Of a DNA stretch of 64,000 bases, positions 51,296 to 59,931 are shown in pieces. The number at the start of each line of letters is the position of its first letter. The stretch's first letter is position 1. The stretch is from JACMLD01 sp047602295 (GTDB taxonomy: Bacteria; Bacteroidota; Bacteroidia; Chitinophagales; Chitinophagaceae): positions 496,001 through 560,000 of the forward strand of contig JASGHP010000001.1 in assembly GCA_047602295.1 (NCBI GenBank), read 5' to 3'. Both the position numbers and the translations under genes were made by a program. A model generated the notes under the pieces. The model was not told where the DNA came from, made no database searches, and saw nothing but the letters and a program-made list of their open reading frames with translations.

Positions 51296-54160
51296 TTAAT
51301 GCGCTTCCAACCAATTTACGCCTTCTCCAATTTCAGCATCTGCAGGCACACCATTAGGCAAAAGCAATGCAGATTGCATACACTCTATAATAATAGGCTT
51401 AATGGTATCCAGTTCGTCTTTATGTGCATCAAAGATCAACTCGTCATGCACTTGCAGCAGCATCTTAGATTTGAACTTTTTCTTTTTAAAGGTTTCATGA
51501 ATTTTAATCATGGCCATTTTAATCATGTCTGCAGCAGTGCCTTGTATGGGTGAGTTGATGGCGTTGCGCTCTGCAAATCCGCGTACGGTAAAATTGGCGG
51601 AATTAATATCACGTAACCAGCGTTTGCGCCCCATCAATGTTTCCACATAACCAGTTTCTTTGGCAAAATTGATGGTATCATCCATGTATTTCTGGATATT
51701 GGGAAACTGCTTTTTATAATTATCAATGATCTCTTTTGCTTCCGTGCGACTAATGCCCAGGTTATCTGCCAAACCAAAAGCACCCTGCCCGTAAATGATA
51801 CCAAAGTTTACGCTCTTGGCTTTATAGCGCATTTCTTTGGTTACATCTTTTTCTTCTACATTAAAAACTTTAGCGGCTGTAGCCGTGTGAATGTCTTTGC
51901 CTGTTCTGAATGCATTGCACATGTTTTCGTCTGAACTAATGGCAGCTACAATGCGCAATTCTATCTGGGAGTAATCTGCAGAAACCAACACATGATCTTT
52001 ATCTCTTGGTATAAATGCTTTTCTTATTTCTTTGCCGCGTTCTGTTCTTACCGGTATATTTTGCAGGTTGGGATTGTTGCTGCTTAGGCGACCTGTTACC
52101 GCTACGGCTTGTGCATATGAGGTGTGCACACGTCCTGTTTTTCGGTTAATCATTAGCGGTAGCGCATCTACATAGGTAGATTTCAGTTTGGTCATTTCCC
52201 TGAAATCAAGAATGTCTTTTACAATTTTACTTTGATTGGCCAGTTTCAACAGCACATCTTCACCCGTAGCGTATTGACCGGTTTTTGTTTTCTTGGCTTT
52301 GGGGTCCAGTTGCAGTTTATCAAACAACACTTCTCCCAATTGTTTGGGCGATGCCAGATTGAAACGTACGCCTGCCTGGCTGTAAACATTCTCTTCTGCC
52401 TGTTTGGCTTCTTTTTCCAGTTGCTTGGAATAGTCTTTCAAAAAGTCTTCATCTATGCGGATGCCTTCAAACTCCATAGCGGTTAGCACTTTTACCAGTG
52501 GATTTTCTACCTGGCTGAATACTTTTTCAACTTCCTTATCTTTTAGCAGCGGTGTAAACTTATGTTTCAGTTGCAGGGTAATGTCTGCATCCTCTGCTGC
52601 ATACTCTTTTATTTTTTCCAGCTCCACATCACGCATATTGCCCTGGCCTTTTCCTTTTTTGCCAATCAGTTCTTCAATATGCACCGGTTCGTATCCCAGG
52701 TATTGTGCACTCAAAATATCCATGCTGCGTTTGCCATCGGGCTCTATTACATAATGTGCCAGCATGGTATCAAAGATTTCGCCTTTCAGTTCCACGCCAT
52801 ACCATTTCATCACCAGCATATCGTACTTAAGGTTTTGTCCAACCCAAACAATCTTCTCGTTATTAAAAAGCGGTTCAAACTGTTTTACAATTTTTTGAGT
52901 AGTTGCCTGGTCTGGCGGACAGGGTACATAATATGCTTTGCCTTCTTCAAAAGAAAAACTCATGCCCACCAGTTCTGCATCGTTGGCATCAATGCCGGTG
53001 GTTTCTGTATCAAAACATATTTCTGTTTGCTTCATCAGCGTTGCTATCAATTGCTTGATGGCTTTATCATCTACAATTGCTTCATATTCGTGAGCTGTAT
53101 TATTGATGTTGCGTTCTGCTGTAGTGATTTCTCCTTCTTCATCTGTGCTTGCAGTGGCAGGTTTAATAGAAATTTCCGGCGCAGGTGTTTCAATTATGTT
53201 TCCAAAAAGATCTGTTTGTACGGCTACTGGTTTTGCAGCAGTTGCTGGAGCTGTACCTGCTGCACCTGGCGCATTAAAAGGATTGAACTCTTCACCAAAA
53301 ATTCTTTTGCCAATGGTTTTAAATTCTAATTCTGCAAAAACTTCTTTCAGTGATTCTTTATCAACTTCTTTTATTTTAAAATCTTCTTCATGAAATTCGC
53401 AAGGCACGTCCATAATAATAGTAGCCAGCTTCTTGCTTAGTATGGCCTGATCTTTTCCGTTTCTTACTTTCTCGCCCAATGCACCTTTTATATTGGCAGC
53501 GTTTGCAATTACATTTTCAAGCGTTTCGTATTCTGCCAAAAGTTTAGCGGCGGTTTTTTCTCCCACGCCTGCAATGCCGGGTATGTTATCTACCGCATCG
53601 CCCATTAAACCCAGTATGTCTATAACCTGCGATACATTTTTGATATTCCATTTGGCAATTACTTCTGCAGGGCCCATTATTTCTACATCTCCACCCTGGT
53701 AGCCGGGCTTGTAAATTTTTACTTTATCAGTTACCAACTGGCCATAATCTTTATCAGGCGTTACCATAAATACTTCATAACCGGCTGCTGAAGCTTTTTT
53801 GCTGAGTGTACCAATAATATCGTCTGCTTCATAACCATCAACTTCTATAACAGGTATATTAAAGCCACGAATGATCCTTTTTATATCTGGCATGGCATTT
53901 AATAAATCTTCCGGCGCTTCCTGCCTGTTGGCTTTGTAGTCTGCAAAATCTGTATGTCTTTCTGTAGGCGCATGCGTATCAAAACAAACGGCCATGTGCG
54001 ATGGCTTCTGGTTATTGATAAGCTCAATCAATGTATTGGTAAAGCCAAACTGTGCGTTGGTGTTTTTGCCTTTGCTGGTTACACGCGGATTGCGGATAAG
54101 TGCATAATAAGCACGAAAAATAAGTGCCATGGCATCTAAGAGAAAAACTTTCTTTTGCAT
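51296..54160 (-). CDS. polA: DNA polymerase I
   Basis: A 954-residue polymerase with all three domains. The 5'-nuclease domain (about 1-290) shows VCFDTHAPTERHTDF, EVDGYEADDIIGTL, VTPDKDYGQLV and GLMGDAVDNIPGIAGVGEKTA. A linker rich in Ala/Pro/Thr (about 295-350) follows. The 3'-5' exonuclease domain (about 370-560) keeps its acidic residues (CFDTETTG, NLKYDML, YAAEDADIT), so proofreading should work. The polymerase domain ends with VSADYSQIELR, KSVNFGIIYGQGAFGLA and LLQVHDELIFDA. It functions in repair and Okazaki fragment processing. Divergent from pheS. Confidence 0.97.
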   Translation of the reverse strand: MQKKVFLLDAMALIFRAYYALIRNPRVTSKGKNTNAQFGFTNTLIELINNQKPSHMAVCFDTHAPTERHTDFADYKANRQEAPEDLLNAMPDIKRIIRGFNIPVIEVDGYEADDIIGTLSKKASAAGYEVFMVTPDKDYGQLVTDKVKIYKPGYQGGDVEIMGPAEVIAKWNIKNVSQVIDILGLMGDAVDNIPGIAGVGEKTAAKLLAEYETLENVIANAANIKGALGEKVRNGKDQAILSKKLATIIMDVPCEFHEEDFKIKEVDKESLKEVFAELEFKTIGKRIFGEEFNPFNAPGAAGTAPATAAKPVAVQTDLFGNIIETPAPEISIKPATASTDEEGEITTAERNINNTAHEYEAIVDDKAIKQLIATLMKQTEICFDTETTGIDANDAELVGMSFSFEEGKAYYVPCPPDQATTQKIVKQFEPLFNNEKIVWVGQNLKYDMLVMKWYGVELKGEIFDTMLAHYVIEPDGKRSMDILSAQYLGYEPVHIEELIGKKGKGQGNMRDVELEKIKEYAAEDADITLQLKHKFTPLLKDKEVEKVFSQVENPLVKVLTAMEFEGIRIDEDFLKDYSKQLEKEAKQAEENVYSQAGVRFNLASPKQLGEVLFDKLQLDPKAKKTKTGQYATGEDVLLKLANQSKIVKDILDFREMTKLKSTYVDALPLMINRKTGRVHTSYAQAVAVTGRLSSNNPNLQNIPVRTERGKEIRKAFIPRDKDHVLVSADYSQIELRIVAAISSDENMCNAFRTGKDIHTATAAKVFNVEEKDVTKEMRYKAKSVNFGIIYGQGAFGLADNLGISRTEAKEIIDNYKKQFPNIQKYMDDTINFAKETGYVETLMGRKRWLRDINSANFTVRGFAERNAINSPIQGTAADMIKMAMIKIHETFKKKKFKSKMLLQVHDELIFDAHKDELDTIKPIIIECMQSALLLPNGVPADAEIGEGVNWLEAH

Positions 54161-54389
54161 ACAATCAATTATTGAGAAACAAGCGGCGAACCTTTCAGTC
54201 CGCCGTAAAATATTAAGCCACTAAGTTAGGGTTTCCGGCGGTTTTGCTGATGGGTTTTGGATGATTAACGGACTTATGTTTTGTGTATTAAAAGTCGCCC
54301 AATGATGTGCCCTTGAAAGGATTGCGACGCAACGATGCTGCCCATAGCTCAAAAGCTGGTATCCGCTTTAGCTTCCACCCCTGTTTCCT

Positions 54390-54397
54390 TATCTTTG
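54390..54397 (+). promoter_or_regulatory. -7 promoter element of pheS, predicted leaderless
   Basis: TATCTTTG matches TAnnTTTG and ends 4 nt before the pheS ATG at 54402. There is no room for a leader peptide or T-box between promoter and gene. Confidence 0.6.
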
Positions 54398-54401
54398 CGG
54401 A

Positions 54402-55436
54402 ATGGAACAAATTGTGCAACAGATTGACGCTTATAAACAGGAAATTGAACAATTGCAGGTAAAAGATGCAAAAGCACTGGAAGATTACCGCATAAAATTT
54501 TTAGGCACCAAAGGCATTGTAAAAGCATTGATGGGCGAAATGAAAAACGTGCCCAACGATCAGAAAAAAGCTTTTGGCCAGGTGATGAACGAGTTTAAGC
54601 AATTTGCTGAAGCCAAATACGAGGCATGGAAAGAAAATACAGGTGGAGCAGATAACGCTGGTGCCGCCTCATCAATAGATATTACATTGCCAGGCGATGC
54701 ACTGCCGTTGGGCAGCCGCCACCCCATAAGCCTGATGCGCAATAAAATGATTGAGATTTTTAGCCGTCTTGGTTTTGCAGTTGCAGATGGCCCCGAAATA
54801 GAAGACGACTTTCACAATTTTACTGCGCTTAATTTACCAGAGCATCATCCTGCTCGCGATATGCAGGATACATTTTATGTGCAACAAAACCCGGATTGGC
54901 TTTTGCGCACACATACCAGCAATGTGCAGATACGCGAAATGGAAAAAGGTAAGCTGCCTTTGCGCATTGTAATGCCTGGCCGCGTTTACCGAAATGAAAC
55001 CATTAGTGCACGCAGCCATTGCTTTTTTCACCAGATAGAAGGCATGTACATAGATGAGAATGTTTCTTTTGCAGACCTGAAGCAAACACTTTATTTCTTT
55101 GTGCAGGAAATGTATGGCAAGGATATAAAAGTTCGTTTTCGCCCAAGCTATTTTCCTTTTACAGAACCCAGCGCAGAAATGGATATTGAATGCCAGATCT
55201 GTCATGGTAAAGGTTGCAGCATTTGCAAACGCACCGGCTGGCTGGAAATCTTGGGTTGCGGCATGGTGCACCCCAATGTGCTCACCAACTGCGGTATAGA
55301 CCCCAATAAATACACCGGCTTTGCATTTGGCATGGGTATAGAAAGACCTACGCTGCTGAAGTACGGCATTAATGATATAAGATTGTTCAGCGAGAATGAT
55401 GTACGCTTTCTGGAACAGTTTACCAGTGCGGTTTAA
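54402..55436 (+). CDS. pheS: Phenylalanyl-tRNA synthetase alpha subunit
   Basis: A 344-residue class II synthetase subunit. It has an N-terminal coiled coil that binds tRNA (about 1-90) and a catalytic core with class II motifs: motif 1 region PLGSRHPISLMRNKMIEIFSRLGF (in parts), HPARDMQDTFYV, motif 2 RVYRNETISARSHCFFHQIEG and motif 3 GFAFGMGIERPTLLKYG. A CxxC...CxxC zinc-like knuckle (ECQICHGKGCSICKRTGW) is present, as in many non-enterobacterial PheS. pheT is not adjacent. The stop codon is followed at once by a TGTTGTGTTA tandem repeat. Confidence 0.96.
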   Translation: MEQIVQQIDAYKQEIEQLQVKDAKALEDYRIKFLGTKGIVKALMGEMKNVPNDQKKAFGQVMNEFKQFAEAKYEAWKENTGGADNAGAASSIDITLPGDALPLGSRHPISLMRNKMIEIFSRLGFAVADGPEIEDDFHNFTALNLPEHHPARDMQDTFYVQQNPDWLLRTHTSNVQIREMEKGKLPLRIVMPGRVYRNETISARSHCFFHQIEGMYIDENVSFADLKQTLYFFVQEMYGKDIKVRFRPSYFPFTEPSAEMDIECQICHGKGCSICKRTGWLEILGCGMVHPNVLTNCGIDPNKYTGFAFGMGIERPTLLKYGINDIRLFSENDVRFLEQFTSAV

Positions 55437-55566
55437 TGTTGTGTTATGTTGTGTTATGTTGTATGTGTTGTGTGTTATGTTCTTCTATTGCAACAGCGTG
55501 AAAGAACGATAGCAATGAGCTGCACAAAAACAACATAGCACTTAAAACACAAAACTTAACACAATA
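55437..55566. repeat. Word-type inverted-repeat element (TGTTGTGTTA words)
   Basis: The left arm (55437-55484) is a degenerate tandem of TGTTGTGTTA, starting on the base after the pheS stop codon. The right arm (55531-55566) carries the inverse words CATAGCACTTAAAACACAAA and CTTAACACAATA and ends 4 bp before the GTG start of the next gene. The element fills the whole 134-bp spacer. Confidence 0.7.
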
Positions 55567-55570
55567 AAGA

Positions 55571-56278
55571 GTGTCTTCAATTCAATCTATTTGTATCTAC
55601 CGCGTTAGACTCCATAGATGCGTTTACTTCTTTATTATATTGTGTATAATTGGCTGTCGCGAAAAAATAACGCAAGTTGATTACGCCGGATTTACTGAAA
55701 GGAAAATTTATCTTACGGGTCTTGACAGCAATTATGAGATGAAAGATTCCCTTGGAGAGCTAACGTTAATGGTGCCAAACAGGTTGGATACTTCCTATAA
55801 ATGGCACAGAACTTCTGATTGTCTGCCATGTGGAAGAATTCAATATCGATTTTCAGATTCAAGATATGGACAGTTTGCTGAAGGAGGATTTTTTTGGACA
55901 ACGGTGTTAGACTCGGTTTATCAATTAACTCTTATACACAACCCTTTAAGGGAATCTCCTGATACAGCTAAAAATGTATCCATTCGGATTGAAGATAGTG
56001 CAAACTATTATCGGTTTCTTGAAGGCAAAGATCAAATGGGGCCGGTTACAGTTTTTAAAAGGTGGTTTCTAAATATTAATAGTAGGTCATTTGCAGTAGT
56101 AAGTTATCAAAATCCTCTCAGTCTTCTTACCACTAAAAAAGCAATTATTTTGTCTGCTACAACCACTTTAAAGAGCAGAAGGCTTGAATTTTATGCAGAA
56201 TGCAGCGCTAAAGACACTGCTGGCTTTCTAGACAATATGTTCAAGTCTTTGTCATCAATAAAAATAGTAGAGCGTTAG
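55571..56278 (+). CDS. Putative lipoprotein, unknown function
   Basis: A 235-residue protein not recognised as any family. A hydrophobic N-terminal stretch (CVYFFIILCIIGC) ends in a lipobox-like IIGC at about residues 26-29, suggesting a lipoprotein. No ATG is available near the start; GTG at 55571 is used, which lies 4 bp after a repeat element. A second cysteine pair occurs in DCLPCGRIQY. The mature part looks like a beta-rich protein (YRFSDSRYGQFAEGGFFW, AIILSATTTL). Its sequence is more AT-rich than its neighbours, which may mean recent gain. Confidence 0.6.
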   Translation: MSSIQSICIYRVRLHRCVYFFIILCIIGCREKITQVDYAGFTERKIYLTGLDSNYEMKDSLGELTLMVPNRLDTSYKWHRTSDCLPCGRIQYRFSDSRYGQFAEGGFFWTTVLDSVYQLTLIHNPLRESPDTAKNVSIRIEDSANYYRFLEGKDQMGPVTVFKRWFLNINSRSFAVVSYQNPLSLLTTKKAIILSATTTLKSRRLEFYAECSAKDTAGFLDNMFKSLSSIKIVER

Positions 56279-56301
56279 TTTTATATTTCAAAATTACCTG
56301 A

Positions 56302-57165
56302 ATGAGTATTGCTTCAATAAACTCTATTTGCATCTGCGGCGCTGGCACTATGGGCAGTGGTATTGCGCAAACTGCTGCACAGGCCGGATTTCATACTATT
56401 TTATACGACGTAAATAAAGAAGGACTTAATAAAGCTGAAGCATCTATTATACAGCGCTTACAACAGCTTGTTGATAAAAATAAAATAACACCTGCGCAAA
56501 AAGATCTTGCGCTTAGCCAATTGCGCTTTAGCGCAGACATGAACGATTGTATAGCTGATGTATTTATAGAAGCAATTGTTGAACAGCCTGCAGCGAAAAC
56601 AGCACTCTTTAATCAACTGCACGAGTTTAATCATAGTGAAGTTGTTTTTGCTACCAATACATCTTCACTTTCTGTAAGTGCCATTGCCAAAAACGTTATT
56701 TATCCGCAAAGAGTGGTGGGCATGCACTTTTTTAATCCTGCACCAATAATGCCTTTGGTAGAAGTGGTAAAAGGAAAAGATACCAGCGAAGAAACCATCA
56801 CAACAATTATTGAACTGGCAAAGCAATTGGGCAAAACACCTGTTTGTTGCGAAGACTCACCTGGCTTTATTGTAAACCGTGTGGCACGCCCTTATTACCT
56901 GGAAGCATTGCGACTGATGGAAGCTGGTGTAGCCATTGAAACTATTGACACCTTAATGGAAGCAAGTGGTTTTAAAATGGGCCCGTTTAAGTTGATGGAT
57001 TTAATTGGCAACGATATTAACTACGCTGTTAGCAACTCTATCTATGAGGCACTGGGCAAACCTGCAAGACTTGCGCCTTCTGCAATACAAAAAGAAAAAG
57101 TAGAGAAAGGAGAATTGGGAAGAAAGAGTGGAAAAGGATATTATGATTACCCCCCGACCCCCTAA
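56302..57165 (+). CDS. 3-hydroxyacyl-CoA (3-hydroxybutyryl-CoA) dehydrogenase
   Basis: A 287-residue NAD-dependent dehydrogenase. The Rossmann motif GAGTMGSGIAQTAAQAG is at 12-28; the catalytic His-Glu region is MHFFNPAPIMPLVEVVKG, and the C-terminal dimerisation domain (about 190-280) has GFIVNRVARPYYLEALRLME and GPFKLMDLIGNDINY. It oxidises 3-hydroxyacyl-CoA, in beta-oxidation, butyrate metabolism or phenylacetate degradation (PaaH-like). A functional link with paaE at 12.7 kb is possible but not shown. The last residues (PPTP) and the stop codon lie in a repeat element end. Confidence 0.92.
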   Translation: MSIASINSICICGAGTMGSGIAQTAAQAGFHTILYDVNKEGLNKAEASIIQRLQQLVDKNKITPAQKDLALSQLRFSADMNDCIADVFIEAIVEQPAAKTALFNQLHEFNHSEVVFATNTSSLSVSAIAKNVIYPQRVVGMHFFNPAPIMPLVEVVKGKDTSEETITTIIELAKQLGKTPVCCEDSPGFIVNRVARPYYLEALRLMEAGVAIETIDTLMEASGFKMGPFKLMDLIGNDINYAVSNSIYEALGKPARLAPSAIQKEKVEKGELGRKSGKGYYDYPPTP

Positions 57166-57326
57166 AGGGGAGGCGTAGGTCGAGCCCTTGGACTATAACT
57201 TGAAAGTCTTTTATAGAATACTCCGTCAATTCGTGTGCGTTTTGAAACTATCATTTAAAAGGAAATTTTAGTTTCATAACAAAAGCATATTATTGAGATT
57301 ATCAGCTCCCCTTCAGGGGTTGGGGG
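57148..57326. repeat. Two-ended intergenic element, copy 2 (overlaps a stop codon)
   Basis: End 2 (57148-57172) is TACCCCCCGACCCCCTAAAG then GGGAGG; end 1 (57292-57326, reverse complement) is CCCCCAACCCCTGAAGGGG, three bases, then TGATAATCTCAAT. These match the two ends of 4867-5032 in the opposite orientation. The stop codon of the dehydrogenase gene (57163-57165) lies inside end 2, and end 1 stops 1 bp before the stop codon of the convergent DUF4159 gene (57328). Confidence 0.8.
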
Positions 57327-57327
57327 T

Positions 57328-57951
57328 TTACGCTCCCAACGCATACACCACAATATTCACCCCAAACTTTGTATTGTCTTCACTTAAGAAACGTTTGTTG
57401 CGGAAATCATAATCCCATTCGCAGCCATAATCTTTGTTGCTATATAAAACAGCAATGCGTCCGTTTATCTCAATGGCTTTTAAATAATCATGCACCAGGT
57501 CATCGCCCCAGCCATTTAATTCAAAAGCTGTATTGGGCGGTCCTTTTTCAAACGTAAAGAAGGAACGATAGATAGGATGATCATTTTTAATCTTTTTTAA
57601 TGCGGTAGGGCCAAACAGGGTATTCATCTGCATTTCAAAAGATTTGGCAAATAGTCCGTCTATATCATGATTGCAATCATCTGCAAATACAAAACCGCCG
57701 TTCTGAACATAAGTTTTGAAATTGGCAGCTTCCTGTTTATCAAACTGCACCAGTTTATGGCCGCTTATATAACAAAACGGGTATTGAAAAATATCTGCGC
57801 TGCTTAAATCAATCACTTTTTCCTGCAGGTTAACAGGTATGGTTGTATATTCAATCAATGAATTGAGTATATTCGATGGCATTCGCTGATCAGTATCCCA
57901 ATCGCCACTATGGTACCTTAACCTTGTAAACGTAAATTGCCTGTTACTCAT
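57328..57951 (-). CDS. DUF4159 domain-containing protein
   Basis: A 207-residue protein matching the DUF4159 pattern: FTFTRLRYHSGDWDTDQRMPSN at the start, YPFCYISGHKLVQF, YVQNGGFVFADDCNHD, DHPIYRSFFTFEKG and a class-I amidotransferase-like fold with no catalytic Cys obvious at the usual site. No signal peptide is seen in this version. In other Bacteroidota and Planctomycetes DUF4159 genes sit with MoxR and DUF58 genes, as here; it is divergent from moxR (91-bp spacer). Function unknown. Confidence 0.85.
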   Translation of the reverse strand: MSNRQFTFTRLRYHSGDWDTDQRMPSNILNSLIEYTTIPVNLQEKVIDLSSADIFQYPFCYISGHKLVQFDKQEAANFKTYVQNGGFVFADDCNHDIDGLFAKSFEMQMNTLFGPTALKKIKNDHPIYRSFFTFEKGPPNTAFELNGWGDDLVHDYLKAIEINGRIAVLYSNKDYGCEWDYDFRNKRFLSEDNTKFGVNIVVYALGA

Positions 57952-58042
57952 CCTAATGCTTGCTTGCCGGTGGTATAAATTTTTTACAAGTTGACTTATT
58001 TATTTTTAATTTCCGCTGTTTAATTATTAAAAATTTCAGGTT

Positions 58043-59044
58043 TTGAATAATTCAGAAGAGACTGTGCAGTCACTGTTGCAGAAACTGCCGCTGTTAAAAA
58101 AAGAAATACAAAAAGTAATTGTTGGGCAGGATGATGTGCTGGATGAAATATTAATCGCCCTGCTGGCAGGCGGTCATTGCCTGTTGGAAGGTGTTCCCGG
58201 TCTTGCCAAAACACTAATGGTAAAAAGCATTTCGCAGGCACTGGATTTATCTTTCAGAAGAATTCAGTTTACACCAGATTTGATGCCTGCAGATATTATT
58301 GGTACAGAAATACTGGAAGAAGATCATACTACTGGTAAGCGCTTCTTTAAATTTAATAAAGGCCCTCTCTTTGCCAACATGATACTGGCAGATGAAATCA
58401 ACCGTACGCCACCTAAAACACAATCTGCATTATTAGAGGCCATGCAGGAATTTGCAATCACCTACGCAGGACAAACCTATCCATTGGATAAACCATTTTT
58501 TATACTTGCAACACAAAACCCTATTGAACAAGCTGGTACTTATCCATTGCCGGAAGCGCAATCAGACAGGTTTCTTTTATACATCACCATAGATTATCCT
58601 ACTGCAACAGAAGAAGCAGCTATATTAAGCAGCACTACAGGAACAAAAAAGCCAATCATTAATGCAGTTATTAATGCAGAAGAGATAAAGCAATTGCAAT
58701 CATTGGTAAGAGAAGTAAGCATCAATGAAACGCTGGTACAGTATGTAAGCGAACTGATACGTGCCACACGTCCGGCTACTACAGACGTAAAGTATGTACA
58801 GGAATGGGTACGTTGGGGTGCAGGTCCGCGTGCAGGGCAATCGCTGATACTTACGGCTAAAGCAAGAGCGCTTTTCCATGGCCGTTATGCGGTGCTGATG
58901 GAAGACCTTCAGGCAATGGCTTACCCGGTTTTGCGCCATCGTGTATTAATGAACTTTAAAGCAGATGCGGAAGGTATTAACGCAGATATGGTAACGGCAG
59001 AATTAATAAAAGCCATAGAAAGACCAAAAGTATCTATGTCATGA
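58043..59044 (+). CDS. MoxR family AAA ATPase
   Basis: A 333-residue AAA+ ATPase. Walker A is GVPGLAKTLM, Walker B ILADEINRTPPKTQSALLEAMQE (seen in parts), sensor 1 FILATQNPIEQAGTYPLPEAQSDRF. MoxR ATPases act as chaperones that insert metals or remodel VWA-domain partners. The start is TTG at 58043: an in-frame stop lies just upstream and the next in-frame Met is inside Walker A. The following DUF58 gene overlaps by 4 bp (ATGA), so the pair is translationally coupled. Confidence 0.92.
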   Translation: MNNSEETVQSLLQKLPLLKKEIQKVIVGQDDVLDEILIALLAGGHCLLEGVPGLAKTLMVKSISQALDLSFRRIQFTPDLMPADIIGTEILEEDHTTGKRFFKFNKGPLFANMILADEINRTPPKTQSALLEAMQEFAITYAGQTYPLDKPFFILATQNPIEQAGTYPLPEAQSDRFLLYITIDYPTATEEAAILSSTTGTKKPIINAVINAEEIKQLQSLVREVSINETLVQYVSELIRATRPATTDVKYVQEWVRWGAGPRAGQSLILTAKARALFHGRYAVLMEDLQAMAYPVLRHRVLMNFKADAEGINADMVTAELIKAIERPKVSMS

Positions 59045-59928
59045 GTCGTCTCTTAGATCCTAAAATATTGCTTAGCATAAAAGATCTGCAACTGGCGGCA
59101 CGCACCGCTATTGAAGGTTTTATGAGCGGTATTAATAAAAGCAGCATTAAAGGTGAAGGATTGGAATTTAGCCAATACAGAAGTTACCAGCCCGGAGATG
59201 ATTTACGCCAATTGGATTGGAAAGCTTATGCAAGATCAGATCGCTATTATATCCGTGAGTCTGAAATAGAAACCAGTATACGAGTGCGTATTGTGATTGA
59301 TGCAAGCGGTTCTATGAATCACGCCGATAATGGTTATGCAAAGATTGAGTATGCAAAATACCTGGCAGCTTCACTATCATGGTTAGCTGCTTTGCAGGGT
59401 GATGCGGTGGGTTTGTATATTTTGAATGAACAGGGATTGTCATCGCTGGATGCAAAGAGAGGTTACCAGCATATGGCAAGGTTGTACAACCAGTTGGAAA
59501 ATATGAAAGCTAATGGTGCATTCATTAGCCCACTTTATTATAAAAGTGTTTTTGCGGGTGCCTCTGCTAAAGAGCTGGTTATTTTTATTACAGATTTGTA
59601 TGAACAGGAAAACGAATTGCTGACTGCATTAGAAAGCCTGGCAGTAATGAAAAATGAGATCATTGTATTTCATTTAATGGGTAATAATGAACTGGCATTT
59701 GAATACGACGGCTATGCTGCATTGGAAGATATGGAAACAGGAAAGATTGTAAAGATAAATGCGAAGCGTGATGCGGTTAATTATAAAGAACAGGTAAGTA
59801 ACTACCTGGCAGGCGTAAGAAATCAAATGCTCAATAAAAATTTTTTCTACCGCATGCTAAATACCAAGCTGCCTATTGACCAGGCACTGCGTGATTTTTT
59901 AAAACAACGTTCTAAATTAAGTTTATAG
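59041..59928 (+). CDS. DUF58 domain protein (VWA-like partner of MoxR)
   Basis: A 295-residue protein. The DUF58 signature FSQYRSYQPGDDLRQLDWKAYARSDRYYIRE is seen in parts at about 41-70, followed by a von Willebrand-type MIDAS motif DASGSM (about 90-95) in a Rossmann-like fold. It lacks a membrane segment, so it is cytoplasmic. Such proteins bind MoxR ATPases. Overlaps moxR by 4 bp and is followed after 3 bp by the BatA-like gene, forming one operon. Confidence 0.92.
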   Translation: MSRLLDPKILLSIKDLQLAARTAIEGFMSGINKSSIKGEGLEFSQYRSYQPGDDLRQLDWKAYARSDRYYIRESEIETSIRVRIVIDASGSMNHADNGYAKIEYAKYLAASLSWLAALQGDAVGLYILNEQGLSSLDAKRGYQHMARLYNQLENMKANGAFISPLYYKSVFAGASAKELVIFITDLYEQENELLTALESLAVMKNEIIVFHLMGNNELAFEYDGYAALEDMETGKIVKINAKRDAVNYKEQVSNYLAGVRNQMLNKNFFYRMLNTKLPIDQALRDFLKQRSKLSL

Positions 59929-59931
59929 GTT

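Noticed and set aside
52562..53329. A 255-codon open frame on the plus strand inside polA
   Set aside because: It is antisense to a fully conserved DNA polymerase I domain, and its translation is a Cys/Phe-rich composition typical of shadow frames.
54161..54401. A Phe-rich leader peptide or T-box before pheS
   Set aside because: The -7 box lies 4 nt before the pheS start, so there is no transcribed leader; no Phe-rich ORF with a terminator was seen.
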